64,000 bases of DNA, taken from the NCBI GenBank assembly GCA_018417955.1, contig JACTVC010000009.1:434001-498000 (forward strand), given 5' to 3'. Below the pieces are notes generated by a model. The model was not told the DNA's origin. It saw only the letters and a program-made list of their open reading frames with translations, and did no database searches. Below are positions 22,461 to 34,020 of the stretch, piece by piece. Numbering within the stretch: position 1 is the stretch's first letter; every line of letters begins with the position of its first letter. Position numbers and translations under genes: made by a program. The stretch is from Laccaria trichodermophora (taxonomy: Eukaryota; Basidiomycota; Agaricomycetes; Agaricales; Hydnangiaceae).

Positions 22461-23054
22461 TTAGGGCTAGCGCTATAGGGATAGTTAACTCTCAGAGCTG
22501 GGGGGTTTATATGCCCTACTTACTTTCCTTACGGGTTTACGAGTTCATGTTCCGTCCCCTATGAGTTGGTGCCCCAGCGTATGTTCCTAGGCCACGCGTA
22601 AGGCTAGTTGTTGACATGTTGATGTGCAAATGGGGAGGAGTTACAATGGGAGTTGATTTTGGGAAGGCCATGCGTTGAGCGTCATCTGATTCTGGCTGTG
22701 TGCTTGTCTGGCTAACAGGTGTTGTGGGAGTTGGGGTCGGGCATGGGCGGATGCAGTCTCATCCGGGGCGATGAGGCCTTCGAAAGCCTTAGGTGTGGCG
22801 TGATATCAGGTTTGGACAGTAGATGATGGTGTGGTGGAGGGTAGGCGACGATATTGTGAAGTGGGGGTGGGCTGTCCGTTGATAGCGTACGTTGTGAGCG
22901 GGCTGTGTTCACTTACTTGTCTATTTGTTGGGCTTTGCACTTGTTGTGCATTCACATTCACCCATGGCTGTAAGGCTATGCCTTATGTACTGGACCCATC
23001 CACCTATACCTATTGCGTCGAGCATGGATCTAACCATGCTCTTTGGGATATGGA
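22461..23054. other. Spacer: LINE 5' UTR and unassigned sequence
   Basis: The part next to 22460 is likely the LINE 5' UTR. Past it lies G/T-rich sequence with no gene or repeat that I can name. Confidence 0.35.
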
Positions 23055-23526
23055 TTGGTCCAGGGTGCCTCTACAGTATAATTCCGGGGTATACCTAATT
23101 ATCCATTGATGACCTGTATTTGTTTTTCAGCCAATATGTCAATATCTGCAAACAAACCTCTGTTTTGGGCTCAACAACAATATTATTGCATCTGTGTGTG
23201 TTTCTTCCACACAGAAGCCTTGCAAATTACTCCCAATATATCCTGTATTATATTTAGATTTAATAGAATTGGTTCCTCACACGTCGGTATGTCAGAAATA
23301 GATGGATTGGGTCAACTGAATTCGGATGACCTTTGAGGATTGATGCTCCTGCACAACAAGGGTAAACAATCCTAAAAGCTTTCTTCTGCTGCTCCTCCTT
23401 GCACATATATGAACAGAGTAAAAGGGGAATTACTCTTTCTGACTTTTCCGCATACATTTCCAGCTTGTCATTGGCAGAAATCTGATAGACGGGCGTTGTA
23501 GTCTCAAACAGATCTCCAATGTTCAA
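23055..23526 (-). pseudogene. Decayed coding remnant (copy 2 of the 13.5-kb family)
   Basis: Minus frame: ISANDKLEMYAEKSERVIPL, KEEQQKKAFRIV, then CCAGASILKGHPNSVDPIHL and RVRNQFY. Matches 13500-13890 in opposite direction, coding part and the roughly 230 bases after the stop. It ends next to the KDZ element. Confidence 0.5.
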
Positions 23527-23583
23527 TTTGAAGAGGCTACAGGTAAACTAATGTAAACAATAGAAAGGAGGTGAAAGACGACC

Positions 23584-26500
23584 CTACTCCTCGTCCTCTT
23601 CCACCAGGGACTCGAGGAGGGGATCAAGGGAGGCTCCCGGTCCCTCATTGCTCTCTTCTTGGCTACCAAGTGGTGCCAGTGGCCTGTCCCATAACCGTGT
23701 AAAGCGAGTGTGAAGGCCACGTTGAATCTCGGCCTGCCGGCTCGCATATGCTCTTACCCCTTCACGGATCGCCTCATCTTGACCTTCCCATCCCTCTCGA
23801 CGTTGTTCCCACCACATAGCCCTCCATTCCAACGTTTTACGAACCCTGCGCATCTCCTCCTTTAGCAGCATGACCTCCTCCGTCCACCTTAAATATCGTG
23901 CACGAGCCTTCGCCCACTCGATGCGGACCGCTGTCAAAGGATGATCAAATTATCGGCATGCTGCTTGAACAAGGGATTGCTCACCTTTGTGTAATTCCGC
24001 ATCGCTGCCATCCCCGATAGCTTCCGCGCTTGTCCAAATCCACGAGACTGTCTTCTTCCCCTGTCCAAGACCCAGTTTGTCCAACTTGCGCTGTTTTTTT
24101 GATCGTTGACGTCCATCAGGACCTACTGGGTCAATTTGGTCATCTATGCTGATCTCCATGCCATCGGGGGTGGTGAGGTCGCCATTGCTCAGTTTACGCA
24201 GGGTCTTCTCCCAGTCCCCCGGACCTAGTAATTCCAGCAGCGCCTTGCGGCCGTTTCGATATTTTACGGCCAGCGACTTCGTTTTGTCTTCCAGACGATC
24301 GAGAGTGCCTTTCGCCCTTGTGTTTGGGTTCTGTCCCTGAAGGTTTCGATTACGGAAACCTATGAAAGCGAGGCGGCCACGTTGTACATTTCGGATTTTC
24401 TCTAGGATGTCGTGACACTGTGCTTCGCGCAGTTTTATCTCAATGTCGACGAGCACCTTGTTGCAGTTGTGGGTACGCTGGGCGGAAGGAAGAGCTGAGG
24501 GGAGCCAGAGCTCTTGGTGCTCAGGTTCGATGCTGTCGCGTTTGGCTTCAGGAAGCTCTTGCTGATCTGATTCACACTCGGTGGACATCACGATAGCGGC
24601 CGGCATGTAGAGTATTTGAAGATTACGAAACCGCTTGATTTCGCGTTGGAGCAGCAAGCGGCGCCGTTGTATTTCGTTTTCTTGTCGTGTTGTGAGTTCA
24701 TTGGGCTTTCTTGAATCCCAGATAATTCTATGTCTTTTAGATAGTGAGCAACGGATCAATGAAAATACTGACAACTTACTGCGACTCCTCAATAATTAAA
24801 CCCATAGATATAAATGATGTTGGCCCTGTGTCGTGTAGGTGGGGCATACCGGCCGCCGCTGCCTTTTTTTCCTCCTCGAGCAGCTGTTTCTTTACCTCAT
24901 CCTGAGAGGCATCTATGGAACTAATTGAGTACGGGGTACACAGGGACGGTCATCGACTCACGAGCCACCACAGAGAGATAAGGATTTTTCTTCCTCGGAT
25001 CCTTCTCCCAATCCAAGATCATCTGTGTCCATTCCTTTTCAAGCTCTCCCTTCTCCGTCAACGACGCACTGAAATCCTCGAAAATGGATTGTTGACGTTT
25101 CTGTTCGGGTATTGCAAGGAAAAGGCGAGTATGCAATGTCCGACCTAGATCGGAATGTTAATCCAACGAGTCGCAGACATGTCAAAGAACGTACCCAGGG
25201 CGACATATTTTTTGAAATTGTGATGGCCGAGGTGATCGTCCAGCGTATCGTGCCTAGATCCTGGACCCATCTCCTTGGTGCTGTTGGCCACGCGATTCAT
25301 CTCGGCCCAGCTCCGCTCTATTCCCTCGCCATCCGTTCGACCGACGCCGGATTTGAAATTCAAAGAGTGGGGTGCCTGACAAGGTACCTTGTGCATAGGA
25401 CAATGGCACTTTGGGATACCCCATTCCACGGCGATAGACGAGGGAAGATGAAGCGCTGGTGGGAGTTTAGGCATCCGCTTTCCGAACTTTAGCTTGAACT
25501 GGCAAGCAATGTCATAAGAGACAAAAACGGCTGCCACAAGGAGGGGAGTGAGCACAGAAAGCAGTATGTAATCCATATTACAGTATCTATGACTACAATG
25601 TCAGCTTCAGGAAAGAATTGATGATACCCAACGTACCGTTCCCCCTTCTGAAGGTCACCCACACCGCCTGCGCGAACGATTTCGTGTCGCGCACAGACAC
25701 ACATCCCTACTCCTGTCGATCGTAAGCCACTCGAGAACTGGGTCTCCGCATTGGCTAATGTCCTGAAACCGCTACACGTGCTGATCTTCGACATCGTTAG
25801 TATACGGAATGAAAGTTGAGATAATGCCTTACATCTTTCTGAGTTGCGTATTTGAGTATGTGTTTTTGATACGGCGCGTCTTCTGGGAAATAAGCGAAGC
25901 CGGTGTGAAGTCCGGGGTCCTTCTTCAAGCTTGAACGCATTAAATTCTTCAACCGGAAGTTGGCGTCCAGGGCAACGATGAGAACATACAAAAACCTGAG
26001 GTGAGAAGAATGCTCGTTAGCACGTGCAACTTGGACTGGTGGGAAAATAACAGACTTCGACGCCAAGTCGACATCCTCCCAATTTTCCGGGAGGTTGACG
26101 TTGGGGATCGGGCATGCAGGACAGATAGTCGCGAGGTCCCCTCGGCTCATTGATACCAGACCGTCTTTTACATTCCCCCGCCCATGCCGTTTCATTAGCT
26201 TGAGGTGACGGAATTCGCGGATCATTCGCATAAGCGATTTGTAGCGTGTCTAGATAACAAAAAATAGCCGTCAATACCATGTAAAAAGCAATCAAACAAG
26301 CTGTTTACCTTAGGGATGTTCAGCTCCGTGTTGTCGGTCAGACATTCGAGCGACTTGTAAAATTCATGAGCGGACAGCTTCCCCGTGAGGGTAACGATGT
26401 GAAACAATTCTAGGAGTCGGAAGGTAGCACATGTTTGGGGGTGGTGAACAGTCGCAGGGAACCATTCGCTTCGCATCAGCTGTTGGCGGTTCGATATCGT

Positions 26501-27329
26501 TCGTTGGTCACAACCGCAAAAATCGACGGCGACGTTGTGCAGGCCATTCGTGTGAATCACCACAAAGTCTTTGTGGCTGGGTTGAGGAGCGACACAGATG
26601 GAATCAATGTGTCCGAGTTGTACGCGAAGGCCCAACGACTTGAGGGTCACCTTCTCAAAGTAAGTCCCGTTCCAACACTAGCCGTAGTTCAGCCAATTTC
26701 AACTAAGATTCACTAACCAAACTTACCTGTATTATGTGCAGTGGGAGATGTTTATGCCGTGTTAAACAGCAGCGCGAGCACTCCACCAGCCGGCCCATGC
26801 AATCCTCACACCGATAGATCGCATCTGTAGCCGGACAGGACATACACTGTCCATGAGACGCCACGTCGCCCCGTCCTTCCAACCTCAACATTTCTTGCAG
26901 ATACTCTTCCCGAAAGCCTGGATCCGACTTGTTCTCCCCAGCCCATTCTCGCAACGGAGCATCCTGTAAGATGTCAGAGCTTGTATCGACTAAAAAGCAT
27001 GGTCCAGAGCTCACGGAGGTCGGGTAACGCTTCGCGGCAACCTTGGCTGCCACAGTAGGGATTTCTTCGACCTCGTCCACTGTCTCGTCCTCGAAAAGAT
27101 CGTGATCGGCTGTGTCGCACTCGTAGTCGTGACTGGGATGCCATTCGTAGACTGGAGAGGGGATGCGGCAAGGTGGGACGACACCTTTTTGTGGCGAGCG
27201 AGGGGTCTGGATGATGTTCAACCCGGTATTCGAGATCCGAACAGTACGCGCTTGAGGGATTGCTATATCATCTTCGCTGTCGGAGCCACGAACAACAACG
27301 TAGGCTTTCTTGTTTGATGATTTGGGCAT
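23584..27329 (-). CDS. KDZ (Kyakuja-Dileera-Zisupton) transposase with CxC2 cluster
   Basis: An intron-rich gene of roughly 1,000 codons with no visible stop or frameshift. Exon 1 (27329-26727) has an acidic N-terminus and the CxC2 cysteine cluster (CMSCPATDAIYRCEDC, CSRCCLTRHKHLPLH). Exon 2 (26677-26309) reads LKSLGLRVQLGH and VDFCGC. Later exons carry REFRHLKLMKRHGRG, LYVLIVALDANFRLK, GVGDLQKGER, VSYDIACQFK (catalytic Asp region) and KSGVGRTDGEGIERSWAEMN (catalytic Glu region), then TKEMGPGSRHDTLDDHLGHH. The C-terminal exons are charged and coiled-coil-like (EEVMLLKEEMRRVRKTLEW). This order is the KDZ transposase pattern of basidiomycetes. It is read with the same strand and spacing as two companion genes upstream. 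Ends at TAG, 23584. Confidence 0.9.
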
Positions 27330-27453
27330 GAGTGGCCCTGGGAAATGTTTGTAGTCAGCGGCTTAGACGCCTTACAAATTTCTCATAGTCAGCGAGATTT
27401 GAACGAGCAATTTCGAAACGTGTTACAATTGGCAAAGGTAAACTACATCAGTC

Positions 27454-28151
27454 CTAGAAATGAAGCATAGTTTCTTCTTCGTCCTGCCTTTCCTGTGCCT
27501 CCAATGCCGCCCGTTCTTTGGCTAGACCAAGGTTATCCTCTAAACAAAGCTCAATCCCCGCCAAACCTGATGTGTCCTTGTGGGTACGAAGCGACGACAC
27601 AATCACCTTCACCCCTTTGTTCATCTCTTCCATCCAAACTGAGTCTTCCGGCACAGGGCCGTCTCGAATGTTTTTTGGAAAAAAGCTTGCAAGCCAGAAG
27701 AGCCGATTCTTGAGTATCTTGAAAAAGCTGTCAGAAAAGCATTCGTCGAGTAATCTCATAGTACATACTTTAAATCGTTCACGGCGGATGTAGTCATCAT
27801 AGCCAGCGTCATCGACAAAAGGTTGGTGCACGTAAACTTCTTCTTCGGGTTCGGGAAATCGAAGAAACCAGATGAGCGCTGCGCGGTCCAAAAAGGACTT
27901 GACTTGGTCTTCACGGATTGCGGCACGAAAACTTGGTAGGAGTAGCTTCGCGGTCGCGTCCTCATGACGCTTTCGGACTCGCCTGGCCACCAGATCGGTC
28001 TCTGTAACCTGAGTGATCGATCGTGTTCAGGGTCAACATTTGAAATAGTAGCCGATCGTACCTTTTTCCGTTCTCCTTGGCTCAATGACGTATCGTTGTC
28101 GACGACGAGAGGACCACGGATAGTAGCTTTGCGTTGGAGTCCCTTGCCCAT
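27454..28151 (-). CDS. KDZ-linked gene 1, unknown function (214 aa)
   Basis: Two exons, 28151-28062 and 28008-27454, joined in phase 0 (MGKGLQRKATIRGPLVVDND... to VTETDLVARRVRKRHEDA). The N-terminus is basic, the middle has FRAAIREDQVKSFLDRAALI and WFLRFPEPEEEVYVHQPF, and the C-terminus is acidic and helical (ERAALEAQERQDEEETMLHF). I do not recognise a domain. It starts about 170 bases past the stop of the next gene and ends 124 bases before the transposase start, all on one strand, so it is probably carried by the KDZ transposon. No break is seen. Confidence 0.7.
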
Positions 28152-28318
28152 GGTTTTGGTGTTGTTTTGGTGTAGATAGATGTAGGGATGCGCAAATTTG
28201 ATGAAACCTTCTTTGGTGGCTTAAAACTATATAGTTGAAGATTTGGCAAATTCCTACATTATTCCACAGCTTCGCAAAAAAATAGCTATGATAGATATAG
28301 ATATAATACAATGGGGAA

Positions 28319-29020
28319 TTAGATCGACACGTTGTCCCCTTCAGCACAGATCTGATACGAAAAAATGCCACTGGAATGCCAATCCTCCATTTGCTCAGGG
28401 GACATACTAACCGCATGAGTATGAATCTCCTCAACGAGAGTTACGACATGGCGGACATCCCGGCCTACCAAATCAGCCTTCTGATATACGGCCCCACAAC
28501 CATACTCTTGTAGTATACCTCCCAATGCGTCGTGGACTGCCTCCATCAATTCACGCCACCAATTCTCCCAGAAAGCACAGAGCTCGATGGCTTCCCCCGG
28601 GTTTTCGAGGCACCGAAGGACTAGCTTATCGACATATGTATAAATCGCGCCCTCTGTCACTTGATTGACCCGTTCACAGGCATCCGCGATAACACTAAGA
28701 GGGTCGGACCTGCGTGGCCGCTAGCATGCGTGATAGTATATAAAAAGTTGGTAAGAAGTTACCTGATCTCTGAGTCGTCATCGGAGCCTTCAAGCAACTC
28801 CTTCAGTTTCTTTTTTCTTATGGCCTCAACCTTTTTCTTGTATCGACGACGCGAGCGGCGGCAGATGCGAACGCGATTCCTGTGCAAAACGTGTGTAAGT
28901 CGACACTTGGAAGATATAGCAAAAAAAAACCGAGGCTTACGCGTCGTAATGTTTCTTCGACTTAGCGCGGTCAGCTTGAAGTTTTTCTTCTGGTGTGTGA
29001 TAGAGACGTTGACGCCCCAT
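28319..29020 (-). CDS. KDZ-linked gene 2, basic N-terminus (195 aa)
   Basis: Three exons, 29020-28941, 28879-28763 and 28709-28319, joined in consistent phase. It begins MGRQRLYHTPEEKLQADRAK, goes on to a run of Arg/Lys (RICRRSRRRYKKKVEAIRKK) and an acidic patch (EGSDDDSEIR), and ends in a helical C-terminal part (DACERVNQVTEGAIYTYVDK, FWENWWRELMEAVHDALGG). The basic start resembles the DNA-binding half of a bZIP or SKI-like protein, but no leucine zipper is visible. Probably a DNA-binding accessory of the KDZ element; this is inference from shape and position. Confidence 0.7.
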
Positions 29021-29100
29021 GGCGGGATGGGTCAAGCAAGTAATGAGAACTTTGGCGCGTAACATGTATAAACAGCCGCTAGGCGCCCACTAAACGCCCA

Positions 29101-29675
29101 CCGCAATCTTACAACTTTTTTGACTTCGCGGAGACCCTTACCTTGCTTCAAATGAAAATTTTACATATTCAGAGAACTGCGGTGTGACAGATTGCAATGG
29201 TCCAAAAATCAAAACCAAAAAGTGCTGGACTAAGAAGTATACAGTCTTTTACGGTTAGGACGACCTTTCATGCAACAGGTATAAACACTGAACACCAACC
29301 ACAATCTCACAACTTTTTCGACTTGGCGGAGAACCTTGCTGTGCTTCAATTGAAATCTATATATGTTCAAAGAACTGCGGTGTGACAGATTGCAATGGTC
29401 CAAAAATCGAAACCAAAAAGAGCTGGACTAAGAAGTGTGCAGCCATTTACGGTCAGGACGACCTTTCGTGCAACAGGTATAAGCACTGAACACCACCCCA
29501 ATCTTACAACTTTTTCGACTTGTCAGAGACCCTTGCCGTGCTTCAATTGAAATTTATATATATTCAAAGAATTGCAGTGTGACAGATTGCAATGGTCCAA
29601 AAATCGAAACCAAAAAGAGCTGGACTAAGAAGTGTGCAGTCTTTTACGGTCAGGACGACCTTATGTGCATGAGTT
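29101..29675 (+). repeat. Tandem array, about 197-198 bp unit, 3 copies
   Basis: AGAACTGCGGTGTGACAGAT occurs at 29173 and 29371 and in altered form at 29568. Each unit also has CAATGGTCCAAAAATC, GGACTAAGAAGT and TTACGGT-AGGACGACCTT. It lies upstream of the KDZ-linked genes and may be subterminal repeat sequence of the KDZ element. Confidence 0.8.
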
Positions 29676-30200
29676 AGAGTGTAGGCATACTTAATTCACA
29701 CTCTCATAAAAAGCGCCGTGAAATATCAAGAGCTCTTGGCAGTTGGGTCGAAGCGGCAACAACGAGTTCAACTTATGCACCATCCGATGTCTGCAATTGA
29801 ACGGTGAAAGGATAAGAATTCCATCATTCATATGTTTAATTGATTTTACAAAGCGTGTTATGTGACGATATCTTCAAGGTGGTTAAATGCACTGTATGCC
29901 GGCTGTCCTGGGTTTGTTCCCAAAAAGTTATCTGTCTGTTATGTGTCCAATTTTGTGGAACTTTTTCTGCTCTTATAAGCATTGCAGTGATTTTCATGGT
30001 ATGTTTTAGCTGATCTATTTTTCGACACTATTTCTCTGCTCATGGGTTGCATTTTCTGGCTGTCAATTTTTGACCATTCCTCAATGTCACTGAGGCTGAG
30101 CGAGGGAGAAGCGGTCGGATATATTGAGCTCAAGATCACTACAAATTGGACTACATGCGGCGCACTATGGAAAGGGGTCCGGAACGAGCTGAACAGATGA
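29676..30200. other. Unassigned spacer
   Basis: No gene is supported. A minus frame at 29939-30139 reads like a worn coding remnant (WSKIDSQKMQPMSREIVSK) but has no family I know. Confidence 0.35.
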
Positions 30201-31179
30201 TCACGTCAAGTACAAAGCAAACACCGCAACGTTAGCCGCGTTCATCCTAGCATGTCCCTCGGCTACACTGGCTACACGCGAGTACACGGCGTGACTGACC
30301 CCAGTGACCAAAGGAGAGACGGTCTCCCTGATTAATACACGTTTGTCAATGGAGTGGGGGATGACAAAAAAAAGTGACTAACCAGCCGCTAAAGATGCCT
30401 AAGTTGCGGCCACGGGTGACGACATAGAACGGGCCGTCTGCATTTGCAGCAGGAACGTGATATCCGTGTGGAACCCCGATAAGGTGAGTGGGCGGCAATA
30501 CAGCGTTGGACGGTGCATTGGGCGGAAGGGCTGCATACAGCGGAGCTGAACCGACGGGTGAAACAGCTGTGTTGACGACGGTGGGTGCAGGACCAACGAC
30601 GGGATTTACGACGGCAGGCGGGTGGACGGTGGCTGTAGGCACTGGAATGACGGACGCAATGCTAGGAACGGTTGCGATGATGGAGGCCGCTGCAGTGGTA
30701 GCCGTGACTGCTGGGGCCATGCTTGCGGCGTTGGGGACAACAGGAACGGATGAAATAATGGGCGAAGCAGCAGTAGCGACGGGGGATACAGCAGTGGTGG
30801 ACGTGGCCGTTGAGCCAAGGGCCGGGACGGGGGCTAGAACGCTGCCCTCATCCTCCAGACCTTCACCATCGCTAACGTCGATTTCATCTCCGATGGAGTA
30901 TACGCCAAAACCTAAGTTATCATAGCTGGTGGCAGAGAGTGCATGGGGGGGTTCGACTGAGGGGGATGGAGTCGGGCTGGTGGCGCGATTGACCGCTTCA
31001 GCAAAGGCGCGCACGACGCCCTGGGCTTCAGCGCGAGTTAGTTTCAGGGATCTCAACGCATCTTCAATGACTGCAACCTTTATCAGCTGCATTATCGAGA
31101 GGGGAACAATAAATGACACACGAGTGATAGCAGACGAGGAGGAGGCTTGAGCCTCGTCACGGTCGGCGAGATTAGTCAT
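30201..31179 (-). CDS. Protein with RNase H1 N-terminal/viroplasmin-like domain (307 aa)
   Basis: Two exons: 31179-30383, then a 55-base intron, then 30327-30201. The junction codon is the Trp of GIFSGW. Residues 1-80 include a helical LTRAEAQGVVRAFAEAVNRA; residues about 95-240 are a Pro/Ala/Val-rich linker; the last 60 hold GPFYVVTRGRNLGIFSGW followed by VTGVSHAVYSRVASVAEGHA. This matches the small fold at the N-terminus of eukaryotic RNase H1, also found in caulimovirus viroplasmin, which binds RNA/DNA hybrids. No RNase H catalytic domain follows. The frame is intact. It is divergent from the 31379-34020 gene, with 199 bases between starts. Its cellular role is unknown. Confidence 0.75.
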
Positions 31180-31378
31180 TGAAGATGGGCTTCAGCGATT
31201 GGTGAGTGGCAGAGACAGGAAGGGGATGAATTGAGTTGATCTTTTTTGAAGGCTTTTATCCTCGCGATGGTGCTTCCGCGCTTCCTTCCCACACTGTAAA
31301 AAAGGCTTTAAGGGTGGACGGATCCTCACTTGGGATCAATACGTACCCATTTTTCCTTTGCCCCCACCTAAAACCTAG

Positions 31379-34020
31379 ATGCCTGAAGTGCCCGTCGACT
31401 CTGAAGGTGGTGTGTGAGTGGTCGAAGTGAAGTTTGTCACTGTTGTATATCGAGACTGATGTTCTCGGATATTTTAGTGTGTTTGCACCGCCACTTCTCA
31501 AGCCCTTGTTCCGAAATTGGGCCAAGGGCGAATGCCTCGCTTTTCTTGAAAGCTTTATCAGCGACTACAATGAATCCTTACTCGCCAAAAAATCTTCTTC
31601 AGTCCTCGACTCTATCATCAATCAATGGTTTGCACGATTTCACTGGTCCATCCCCCTTTCCGCCGTCGATGCTGCAACGGCAACAGTCCTACCTGTGGAC
31701 GCTCAGGGTCATGAAGTTCTGACGTCAGCGGATTCAGTTCTCAAGGGGCGAGTCATTGAACGTGCTTGTACTGTAAGCTTAGACTTTCAGATTCGGCTTT
31801 ATAGCTCGTTCTAACTCCTGTGGTTTAACTTTGTAGTCTCTTTATCACTGGTATGAGTACCGCTGCAAACGAACATCATCACTCCCACGTATTCGTAAAG
31901 GCGACAAGGACCCTGTCTCGGCTCTGGTCAAGCAACTTCTCGGACAGAATGGATCGTCGTCAAGGCGTAGTGCAGGTTGGGAGGTTTGGGGGAAAGAACA
32001 CTTCCCTTCCTTCAAGGACAAATTCGAGGCCGATTTCGCTGCCAGCGGTCGACCTAAATCTGAACGTGCGGCCGCTCGGAACGACTTCAAGCTAGTGCGA
32101 TGGAAGGAGCTCGACGAAGACACCCAACGTCAGTGGGACGAAAAAGCGAAAAGCATGCATTCAGCGAAAAAGGACGCAAAAGATTGCACGGTGACGTCAG
32201 CGTTGATGACGCCTGCCGACGCTCAAAAGTACGTGCTTCTTGACATTGGATGTGCTGGATCTAATTCCTACGGCAAACAGGGTTTTAGACAAACTCCCGA
32301 ATTTGTTGGGACCTGTGATTCAGATCGTTGGGGAGGCGGTGGGGATGCATATCAGTGTCTTGATTGGTGGCCCTGAGCCAAAGAAGAAGGGTCAACTTAA
32401 TATGCTTGCGTACGCGCTTTTTTTGTTTGTATGATTCCTCGTTGCTGAGACACTCGATAGAATTCATCACGGCGAAAACAAAGCCGCAATTCCCAAGGTT
32501 TGGGGTTACGCAGACAAAGAGAAGTTCAAGATGGTAAAGGAGGCGTTTCTTTCTTTCCTTTCTACTTGTTACAGTAAGTGTTTTATTTGTTTTCATCCAT
32601 AGACAATTTCTAATATACAATAGCTGTGGAGGAGCAGCGCGCACGCGCCTTACTGGACGACTTGCCTGGCGACGGGAATGCTGTTGCTGGCCCCTCAGGC
32701 GCGGGCGTCGACTCGGCCAGTATTGCTGGGCCCTCAGGCGCAGGCATCAATTCGTCTCCCACTACTGCTTTGCCCCGAAATCCCTCGGATGTAGCGGGTG
32801 ACGGACGTAAACGGAAGCGGCACGCAGAAAAGAAGGACAAGAAGACTAAGAAGACGCACCAGAAGCGCAAGAAGGACCATAAGAGGCCAAACAAACGACG
32901 CAAATCGAAGGTCGCCTCTGATGAGGACGATGAGGACGACGAGGACGACGAGGACGATTTCAGTACGCAGGACAGCTCTAGTCCTTCAGAGTCCGAAAGT
33001 GGAGAGGACGACGAGGACTCGGACAACGATGACGATGAGGAGCCAGTCAATACGCGGCTCACCAAACGCACATCGATGGATCCGAGGCGCTGGAAAACCA
33101 AACCCGCGACAGCTGTTAATACGGGGGATACCATCAGCATCAACGTCACACCTACCAACACGGCAACCGTTCCCCTTCCGTCTCTCCCGCAGACCGCAAA
33201 CTTGCCCCTACCTCCCCTTTCTCAACCTCCCTCCTCAGTTCACCCTTCGCCAGCAAGTCCCTCCCCAGTTTGCCCCTCGCTAGCAGGTCCCCCCCCACCA
33301 GCCACCGCTTCTGCTCTTCCGGTCACTCCTCCTGCTCCATTGTGCACGAAGGCTCCACAAGAAGCCTCATGGCCTTCTTGGTTTGCTGATGCCCACGCGT
33401 TCCTATCGAGCCAGAATCTAGGCCCCAACTTCACAGTTTTGATCAAACAATTTACTGATTTGGAACGACTCACCGGATTTGCACCAGGTGGACGTTCTGA
33501 GGGCTTCAAGTCAGACAACAGGCCTGCAGAAGTCCACTACTGGATCTCTTGTGGGCGAGCGACGCAGCCAAAGGTCGACAAGGTGTCTGAGTTCGAGAAG
33601 AGTTGGTGGAAGTGGTGGAAGGGACTTCAACCCGAATGGAGGGCCGTTTCAGATGTGGTTGGCCCTCTCGACTCCTCGCATCGTTTGGACTTCGTGGATG
33701 GTGCCGATTGGTCAGCGGTAAACAAACATGGTAGGAACGCTTTCTTTTCGGTGATGGCGACTCTCGTCTGGTGGGGTGTAGCGCTCTCCGCTCCATCCAC
33801 GTCAGATGAAGGTTGGATGGCGGCCGTTCAGGACGTGGGATGGGTGCTCGCTGGTCTGATGGGAAACAGGTTCGTGTTTTACATCAATTACTGCCTTTAG
33901 AAGCTCATATATCTTGCTTTACTTCATAGCTCGCCATCGTCAATTCCAACCAGCACTACACACGCGCGTGCCCCATCTATGTCAGTTTCTACCAACAGCT
34001 CGCGCAAGCGCAGGCGCTAG
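31379..34020 (+). CDS. Seven-exon gene of unknown function (about 766 aa)
   Basis: Exons 31379-31413, 31478-31772, 31837-32228, 32281-32409, 32461-32573, 32624-33869 and 33930-34020 all join in phase, giving 767 codons with the TAG at 34018-34020. The N-terminal third reads PLLKPLFRNWAKGECLAFLE and WGKEHFPSFKDKFEADFAAS plus WKELDEDTQRQWDEKAKSMH, a pattern reminiscent of an HMG-like or DNA-binding region. The centre is a Lys/Arg run (RKRKRHAEKKDKKTKK) followed by an acidic Asp/Glu run, then a Pro-rich linker. The C-terminal part is folded and Trp-rich (FEKSWWKWWKGLQPEWRAVS, VMATLVWWGVAL). It ends SSRKRRR, a likely nuclear signal. I recall similar genes as multi-copy in agarics, but no function. 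The exon chain is consistent, so the gene looks intact. Confidence 0.7.

Noticed and set aside
31256..31525. 89-codon minus frame between the divergent genes
   Set aside because: It is antisense to exons 1-2 of the 766-aa gene, whose exon chain is consistent.
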